From: an archaeon
GTDB taxonomy: Archaea > Methanobacteriota > Methanobacteria > Methanobacteriales > Methanobacteriaceae
Direction: 5' to 3'
Length of the DNA: 11,189 nucleotides
Assembly (NCBI GenBank): GCA_024409165.1
Contig: JAKSUE010000018.1
Span: 1-11,189 of the forward strand
The position numbers were made by a program, and so were the translations under genes. This document shows, in pieces, positions 6,270-11,189 of this stretch (its first letter is position 1; the number at the start of each line of letters is the position of its first letter). Below the pieces are notes generated by a model. That model was not told where the DNA came from and did no database searches. It saw only the letters and a list, made by a program, of their open reading frames with translations.

Positions 6270-7871
6270 CTAAAAGCTTAAAGAGCTATAAGTGCCTTTT
6301 AATGTATAACTGTTTGTATTCCAATTTTTTATTGTTCCTAAAGAATTTTTTTGACTTGTAGGGTCTGCCACTACCCATACATCATTTATTAATAATTGCA
6401 CCCAAACATGGCCACAAACAAGTCCTGATGTGAATTTACAATTGGTTCCATGGACGTATCTTGCAGGAATTCCAGAGGCTCTTGCTAAGGCAACTAATAA
6501 ATGTGCTTGGTCAACACAGTTTCCTGTTTTGTCATTTAAAGTCTTTACAGCACCTTTTTTAGTATTATTATAACTACTATAGCTTATTTTATCTCTTACA
6601 TAGTTATAAACAGCTGTTGCTTTTGATTTAACATCATTTAGGGAACTAGTTAAAGAATTAGCTAATTTTTCTATTGCAGCATTTTCTACTTGACAATTTT
6701 TACTTTCAGATAAATATTTTTTTAATTCTTCTTGTGTGTATTTATTTGATTGAACAGTTATATCAGTTGTAGTTATATCTTTTACATCTATATTTTTTGT
6801 AGTTGTGGAACTTGTGGTAGTTTTTGTAGTTGTTGTTTTAGGTTTAAATGTTTTTAAACTAACAAGTGTCACATAATTACATAATCTTTTTTCTCTTTTA
6901 TCAAACTCTAAAATCTTAGCATACATATGAACCATTTGAGCATATGGTATATTACCTAAACTACTGCTTAAATAGTTAGGTGATCTTGAGTTTGAATTAA
7001 AAAAGTTTAAAAGATTTTTACTAATTTTTATGATTTCACTTTTTTGTACTTTTCCACTTAATTCCTTTGTAGTTGGGTTTGGAGCAGCTGAAATAGCTTT
7101 TATTCTTATTGCAGAATTATCTCCATTATTTATATTTATAACTGCTTTTGTCATTAAATATAAGAATTCATCCATTGTGTATTTAACAGAACCTATCTTA
7201 ATTTCAGTAGGTACTTTTCCTGTTGATTCAATACTCTCTTTTAAATTAGCACTTGCAGTTTTTATTGTTGCTAAACTTAATTCTTTAATAACTGTTACTT
7301 TTTTACTACTTGCTAAATATTTACTTGTTTCTTTAAATTCAAAAGTTACATTATAATTTTGAGTTAAAGTCACTTCTGCTTTTGCTATTCCATTTTTATC
7401 TGTAGTAAATTTATATGTTTTTTTATTTGTTGTAGTTTGAAAAGTCATATAAAGAGCTACATTTGGAATTACATTTCCATTAGCATCAGTTAATTTCACT
7501 TGTAAATATTTATTTTTATAGAATTGTCCTTCGTTTATTGTTGTAATTGTTGTTTTAATTTTAGTGCTTTGTGTAGCTTGTATAGTTTGTATATTCTCTG
7601 TGTTTTGTGTAGCTTCTATAGTTGGTATGTTCTGTGTATTTTGTGTATTATTTGTATTTGTAGCACTTAAATTATTAGTATTTGTGACAGATATATCTGC
7701 TTTAAGATTTGTATTTATTTCAGTTATTAACATATTTTCTTGAATATTGCACTTATTTATGTTATCATTCATATTATCATTCATGTTATTATTTATATTA
7801 TCTTGTGCCCAAGTTGCATTTATGACAATAAAAAATACCATAAATAATATCAAAAAATATGTTTTTTTCAT
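6270..7871 (-). CDS. Secreted pseudomurein-binding transglutaminase/cysteine-protease-like protein
   Basis: The 533-residue predicted exported protein has these parts in order: signal peptide 1-22 (hydrophobic core, cleavage after TWA); Asn/Thr/Gln-rich region 24-105 with a 12-residue tandem repeat (76-87, 88-99); Ig-like domain about 106-196 (KLTDANGNVIPNVAL); a pseudomurein-binding repeat 200-250 (core GKVPTEIKIGSVKYTMDEFL); a second, diverged one 277-337; Thr-rich linker 342-375; transglutaminase-core domain about 395-515. The catalytic triad appears intact: Cys452 in GNCVDQ, His488 in GHVWV, Asp503 in ADPT. Pseudomurein endoisopeptidases of Methanothermobacter phages combine the same binding repeats with this protease fold, so cleavage of wall peptide cross-links (autolysis, remodelling) is a reasonable inference. 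An adhesin-like surface role is the alternative. GAGGTGA (complement of 7876-7882) four bases before the ATG fixes the start. No transmembrane anchor is seen at the C-terminus; retention would rely on the repeats. Confidence 0.88.
   Translation of the reverse strand: MKKTYFLILFMVFFIVINATWAQDNINNNMNDNMNDNINKCNIQENMLITEINTNLKADISVTNTNNLSATNTNNTQNTQNIPTIEATQNTENIQTIQATQSTKIKTTITTINEGQFYKNKYLQVKLTDANGNVIPNVALYMTFQTTTNKKTYKFTTDKNGIAKAEVTLTQNYNVTFEFKETSKYLASSKKVTVIKELSLATIKTASANLKESIESTGKVPTEIKIGSVKYTMDEFLYLMTKAVININNGDNSAIRIKAISAAPNPTTKELSGKVQKSEIIKISKNLLNFFNSNSRSPNYLSSSLGNIPYAQMVHMYAKILEFDKREKRLCNYVTLVSLKTFKPKTTTTKTTTSSTTTKNIDVKDITTTDITVQSNKYTQEELKKYLSESKNCQVENAAIEKLANSLTSSLNDVKSKATAVYNYVRDKISYSSYNNTKKGAVKTLNDKTGNCVDQAHLLVALARASGIPARYVHGTNCKFTSGLVCGHVWVQLLINDVWVVADPTSQKNSLGTIKNWNTNSYTLKGTYSSLSF
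7575..7646 (-). repeat. Two-copy 36-bp tandem repeat inside the cell-wall protein gene
   Basis: Two adjacent 36-bp units encode TQNTQNIPTIEA and TQNTENIQTIQA (residues 76-99). The two DNA copies differ at only a handful of positions. A partial third unit (TQST) follows. The repeat keeps frame, so changes in copy number would lengthen or shorten the stalk-like N-terminal region without disrupting the protein. Confidence 0.7.
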
Positions 7872-8259
7872 ATTTTCACCTCAATTTTTTATTTATCTCT
7901 TAAAATATTGAGGATTTTCATGATTTTAATTTAATATTTTATTATTCATGTAGTGTTTTTTGTTGTTTTAATAGATAGTTTACTATTTATTTACATTTTA
8001 AACTATTTAAATTCCTTTAATTCTTTGAATTATTGAGATAATGATTTTATATTTGTTTTTAACCTTTATATGTCTTTTTAATTCCATATTAACTTAATTT
8101 CTGTTTTGTTTTATTTTCTGATTTTTTATATTTTATGGTTTTCCATATTCTACGATTAATTCTTAAAAGTTAAAATAATATATTATAAAGTTAATACTAT
8201 TACTATATTAATTCTTAATTAGAATTTCTTATTAACTATCATATAATGTGTGAGATATT
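7872..8259. promoter_or_regulatory. Divergent intergenic region (388 nt) with both promoters
   Basis: This T-rich noncoding region lies between the minus-strand cell-wall gene and the plus-strand radical SAM gene. For the plus gene, ATATATTATAAA (8178-8189) is the best TATA box and would start transcription near 8212; a weak GTGAG (8250-8254) precedes the ATG by five bases. ATTAATTCTTAA occurs at 8155-8166 and 8207-8218, 52 bp apart, flanking the TATA box. AATTCT/AGAATT (8210-8226) forms a small dyad. For the minus gene the ribosome binding site is clear, but I cannot choose a single TATA box. No small gene or RNA was recognised. Confidence 0.45.
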
Positions 8260-9861
8260 ATGTTCTTAGAGAAAAATATTATAAATAAAAATCCACTTAA
8301 AATGGATATTAGGTTTGCTTTAGCTTATCCTAATGTTTATAGAACTGCAATGAGTTCTTTAGGATACCAAATTATTTATAATTTAATCAATGATAGAGAA
8401 GATTCTTATTGTGAAAGAGTTATTTATCCAAGTACTCGAAGTATTGAAACTAATAGTCCTTTAAGAGATTTTGATATAATATCCTTTACACTTCAATATG
8501 AACAAGATTACTTCAATGTGTTAGAATTATTAAATCGTGAAGGAATTCCTTTAAAAAGAGAAGACCGTAGTGAAAAAGACCCTTTAATTATTGCTGGAGG
8601 GCCTTGTGCATCTTCTAATCCACTTCCATTATCTGATTATATTGATATTTTTGTTGTTGGTGAAGGAGAATGTATTTTAAATGACTTTTTAGATTTATAT
8701 GCTGATTTAAAGACTAATAATAAATCTATTAAAGAAAATCTTGATAAATTCTTGGATATTGAAGGATTATACATATCTGAGTTTAATAATAAAACTAAAA
8801 TAGCTATTTTAAGTGATATGGATGATGCTTATCATATTACTTATCCAATTATCACAGAAACTGATGATAGTGAACTTGATCCTGTATTCTCTAATTCTAT
8901 TCTATTAAATGTTTCAAGAGCATGTAGTAGGGGTTGTAGATTTTGTATGTCAAGTTATTTATACAGACCTCTTAGAGAAACTTCTATTGAAAAGTTATTT
9001 GATGTAGCTAAGGTTGCAAGAGAAAATTCAGGACTTAATAAAGTTTCCTTAATTGGTGCAGCTGTTGCTGATTATTCAAAATTAGATAAGTTGATTACAG
9101 GTCTTGAAAATGATGGTTTTCAGATTTCAACACCTTCTATGAGAATTGAATCAATCACACATGAAACTCTTGTTTCTCTTAAAAAAAGTGGTTTAAAAAC
9201 TCTTACAATAGCTCCTGAATCTATTTATAATCTTAGAAAAAGTATAAATAAAGATATTTCTGATGATGTTATTTTTGATGTTGTTGAAGATGCTATTTCA
9301 TTAGGTTTTAATCTAAAATTATATCTTTTAATTGGTTTACCTACCTCTACTTCTAAAGATGTTGATGAATTGATTACATTCATTAAGAAAATTGATTCTA
9401 TGAAGCATAATATTGATTCAAATTCAAAATCTTCAAGTAAATTAAACAACATTTCAATTAAATTCAGTGTTAATCCAGTAATCCCAAAAGCTCATACTCC
9501 TCTTCAATGGGAATCATATGATATTAAATCTGTTAAGTCTAAAATCCGTTATATGAAAAAAGAACTTAAAAACATTAATATTAAGTTTGATAGTGCTAAA
9601 TTAGGTTTAATTCAATATATTTTATCTTGTGGAGGTAAAGAAGTTGGTAATCTTATTGAAGATTCATTAAATAGAAAAGTATCTTTAAAAGAATGGAAAG
9701 CAATTGCTCCAAGTTATGATGTAGATGATGAATTACCTTGGGATGTAATTGATGTTAGTGTAAGTAAAGAATTTTTAATTGAAGAATATGAAAAAATAAA
9801 AACAAAAGAACAAACTCCATGGTGTGAAAGTGAAGGATGCTATAATTGTGGGGCTTGTTAA
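8260..9861 (+). CDS. Radical SAM protein with N-terminal B12-binding-like domain, function unknown
   Basis: This predicted cytoplasmic iron-sulfur enzyme uses S-adenosylmethionine to start radical chemistry; the substrate is unknown. The N-terminal part (about 16-170) resembles the B12-binding-type domain of radical SAM proteins, with FALAYPNVYRTAMSSLGYQI (19-38) and GGPCASSNPLPL followed by VVGEGE (113-137). I see no DxHxxG cobalamin motif, so actual B12 binding is doubtful. The radical SAM core starts with Cys222, Cys226 and Cys229 (CSRGCRFC, the CxxxCxxC ligands of the 4Fe-4S cluster) and continues to about 415, including TIAPES and LLIGLPT strands. The last 12 residues, CESEGCYNCGAC, place four Cys (522, 527, 530, 533) at the very end, possibly a second cluster or metal site. 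The overall pattern recalls the uncharacterised YgiQ/TIGR03960-type radical SAM families. The aminotransferase gene follows after 99 nt. The start ATG has a weak GTGAG site. Confidence 0.88.
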   Translation: MFLEKNIINKNPLKMDIRFALAYPNVYRTAMSSLGYQIIYNLINDREDSYCERVIYPSTRSIETNSPLRDFDIISFTLQYEQDYFNVLELLNREGIPLKREDRSEKDPLIIAGGPCASSNPLPLSDYIDIFVVGEGECILNDFLDLYADLKTNNKSIKENLDKFLDIEGLYISEFNNKTKIAILSDMDDAYHITYPIITETDDSELDPVFSNSILLNVSRACSRGCRFCMSSYLYRPLRETSIEKLFDVAKVARENSGLNKVSLIGAAVADYSKLDKLITGLENDGFQISTPSMRIESITHETLVSLKKSGLKTLTIAPESIYNLRKSINKDISDDVIFDVVEDAISLGFNLKLYLLIGLPTSTSKDVDELITFIKKIDSMKHNIDSNSKSSSKLNNISIKFSVNPVIPKAHTPLQWESYDIKSVKSKIRYMKKELKNINIKFDSAKLGLIQYILSCGGKEVGNLIEDSLNRKVSLKEWKAIAPSYDVDDELPWDVIDVSVSKEFLIEEYEKIKTKEQTPWCESEGCYNCGAC

Positions 9862-9876
9862 TTTAGATTTTTAGAC

Positions 9877-9953
9877 TTAATTATATGATTAAACTTAATT
9901 TAAGAATTATTTATAATTATTTATAATTATTTATTATCAATAAAAATGGAGAT
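9877..9953 (+). promoter_or_regulatory. Promoter region and ribosome binding site of the aminotransferase gene
   Basis: TTAATTATATGATTAA (9877-9892) is an exact copy of a 16-mer upstream of the CBS gene and contains a TATA-like core. TTAAGAATTA (9900-9909) is the reverse complement of a motif found twice upstream of the radical SAM gene. TTATAATTAT is repeated in tandem at 9911-9930. GGAGAT at 9948-9953 stands seven bases before the ATG at 9961 and overlaps an earlier ATG at 9946, which itself lacks a ribosome binding site. Confidence 0.5.
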
Positions 9954-9960
9954 ATTTAAT

Positions 9961-11076
9961 ATGGTAGAAATAGCTAATAGAGTAAAATCTATAGATTTGT
10001 CACTTATTAGAAAAATGTTTGAATCTGCAGGTGAAAATGCAATTAATTTAGGTATTGGTGAACCTGATTTTAATATTCCTGATAATGTTAAAGAAGCTAT
10101 TATAAGAGCTCTTGATGAAAATGCAACTCATTATACTCCTAATAATGGTTATGAAGAACTTAAAGAAGCTATTGTTAATAAGTTTTCAAAAGAAAATAAC
10201 ATTAAGAAAACTACAAATGATATTATGGTTACAGCTGGGGCTACAGAAGCATTATATGTCTGTTCTCAAGCTTTATTCAATAAAGGAGATAATGTTTTAG
10301 TTCCTAATCCTGGATTTTTAGCTTATTCTTCTTTTGTTAAATTAGCTGAAGCAAATCCTGTAGAAGTAACTGCATCTATGGAAAATGGATTTAAATTAAA
10401 AGTAGAAGATGTTCAAGAAGTTATTGATAAAAATACCAAAGCTTTAATTCTTAATTCTCCATCAAATCCTACTGGTGCTGTTATTGATAAGGAAGATATT
10501 AAAGGAATAGCTGATTTAGCAACAGATCATGATTTTATGATTATTTCAGATGAGATTTATGAAAAAATTATTTATGGTAAAAAACACTATTCTCCAGGTG
10601 CTTACAGTGATAATGTAATTACAATTAATGGTTTCTCTAAAACTTATGCTATGACTGGTCTTAGAGTAGCTTATCTTGCAGCTAATGAATCTGTCAATGA
10701 TGAACTCCTTAAAATACATCAAAACGCAGTTGCATGTGCAAGTTCAATCTCACAAAAAGCAGCTTATGAAGCACTCACAGGTCCTCAAGACTCTGTTAAA
10801 GCAATGGTTGCTGAGTTTAACAAACGTAGAGATTTAATTGTAAGTAGTTTAAGAGAAATGGGTCATGAATGTACAGATTGTGATGGTGCATTCTATGCAT
10901 TCCCTAAAGTCGAAAGACCATTTGATTTTGTTAAAGCAGCTGCTGAAGCAGGTGTAGTATGTGTTCCTGGTGCACCATTTGGTAGTGCTGGTGAAGATCA
11001 TGTAAGAATGTCTTATGCTAATTCATATGAAAACATAGAAAAAGCAATGGACATTTTAAAAGATTTAGAATATTAA
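9961..11076 (+). CDS. Class I/II pyridoxal-phosphate aminotransferase (aspartate/aromatic type)
   Basis: This is a cytoplasmic fold-type I aminotransferase that moves an amino group between an amino acid and a 2-oxoacid through pyridoxal phosphate (PLP). Numbering from the 9961 start (371 residues): NLGIGEPDF near 29-37, THYTPNNGYEELKEAI near 56-71, SNPTG with Asn169 (PLP ring contact region), SDEIYE with Asp197 and Tyr200, NGFSKTYAMTGLRVAY with the PLP lysine Lys227 and phosphate-binding Arg235, and HVRMSYA with Arg349, which binds the substrate carboxylate in this family. All key residues are present and the length is normal for the family. The start at 9961 is preferred over an in-frame ATG at 9946 because GGAGAT precedes it at the right distance. 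Aspartate, alanine or aromatic substrates cannot be separated by eye. It could share transcription with the radical SAM gene, but the spacer carries its own promoter-like sequence. Confidence 0.93.
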   Translation: MVEIANRVKSIDLSLIRKMFESAGENAINLGIGEPDFNIPDNVKEAIIRALDENATHYTPNNGYEELKEAIVNKFSKENNIKKTTNDIMVTAGATEALYVCSQALFNKGDNVLVPNPGFLAYSSFVKLAEANPVEVTASMENGFKLKVEDVQEVIDKNTKALILNSPSNPTGAVIDKEDIKGIADLATDHDFMIISDEIYEKIIYGKKHYSPGAYSDNVITINGFSKTYAMTGLRVAYLAANESVNDELLKIHQNAVACASSISQKAAYEALTGPQDSVKAMVAEFNKRRDLIVSSLREMGHECTDCDGAFYAFPKVERPFDFVKAAAEAGVVCVPGAPFGSAGEDHVRMSYANSYENIEKAMDILKDLEY

Positions 11077-11079
11077 ATT

Positions 11080-11140
11080 TTATTTTCTAAATTTTTTAGT
11101 TTATTTTTAGTTTATTTTTATTCTATTTCTTATTTTTACT
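11080..11140 (+). terminator. U-rich terminator after the aminotransferase gene
   Basis: Multiple T4-T6 runs follow the stop codon, with the short repeat TTTTTAGTTTATT/TTTTAGTTTATT near 11093-11118. This fits archaeal termination. No gene is seen from here to the window end. Confidence 0.45.
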
Positions 11141-11189
11141 TCTTTTTGAATCTATAAATTATTAACATTTTATTTAAATTATTTATTAA

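Noticed and set aside
7030..7356. 108-codon plus-strand frame opposite the cell-wall gene
   Set aside because: It is antisense to a gene with signal peptide, domains and catalytic residues; the hydrophobic translation is what antisense AT-rich coding DNA gives, and no ribosome binding site is present.
6270..7871. Prophage lysis gene as sign of an integrated virus
   Set aside because: The protein resembles phage pseudomurein endoisopeptidases in domains, but no integrase, structural or replication genes or attachment repeats are visible, despite the nearby tRNA gene; it has a signal peptide and adhesin-like stalk instead.
9225..9452. 75-codon minus-strand frame opposite the radical SAM gene
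   Set aside because: Antisense shadow without supporting motifs or start signals.
10112..10300. 62-codon frame within the aminotransferase gene
   Set aside because: Overlaps a conserved enzyme gene in another frame; Leu/Ile/Lys-rich translation without family features.
1..11189. CRISPR array, insertion sequence or defence system
   Set aside because: No spaced direct repeats of suitable length, no transposase, nuclease or toxin-antitoxin signatures on either strand.

Overview
The window reads as an ordinary chromosomal segment of a very AT-rich methanogenic archaeon of the order Methanobacteriales. Methanobrevibacter is the likeliest genus, and Methanosphaera cannot be excluded. The clues are archaeal-type promoters and GGTGA/GAGG ribosome binding sites, a 7S (SRP) RNA with archaeal helix 6 and helix 8 signatures, a tRNA-Ser without encoded CCA, U-rich terminators, and a secreted protein with pseudomurein-binding repeats. 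Pseudomurein is the wall polymer of Methanobacteriales.

Left part (2-4787), all on the + strand: a 5'-truncated cbiZ (adenosylcobinamide amidohydrolase, corrinoid salvage) is followed after a 171-nt gap by a complete energy-coupling-factor (ECF) transporter. It consists of EcfT (1238-2287), a double-domain EcfA ATPase (2287-4005, overlapping ecfT by one base) and a small membrane S component (best start 4176, to 4787). The neighbourhood suggests uptake of a corrinoid or another B12-related compound, with CbiZ trimming imported corrinoids for re-synthesis. That substrate is inferred from context only.

Middle part (4788-6114): a stand-alone two-CBS-domain protein with its own promoter region, then two stable RNA genes, the SRP RNA (about 5560-5824, strong TATA box upstream) and tRNA-Ser(GCU) (6031-6114).

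Right part (6115-11189): on the minus strand, a secreted 533-residue protein with an Asn/Thr-rich N-terminus, an Ig-like domain, two pseudomurein-binding repeats and a C-terminal transglutaminase/cysteine-protease domain with intact Cys-His-Asp. This architecture resembles pseudomurein endoisopeptidases. It ends in a hairpin plus U-tract that looks like an intrinsic terminator. A 388-nt divergent intergenic region separates it from a + strand B12-binding-like radical SAM protein of unknown function (8260-9861) and a class I/II aminotransferase (best start 9961, to 11076).

I found no mobile element, CRISPR array, prophage or clear novel system. The items most worth a second look are the corrinoid/ECF locus, the wall-hydrolase-like protein with its internal 36-bp tandem repeat and terminator, the uncharacterised radical SAM protein, and several short shared or palindromic AT-rich elements in promoters.
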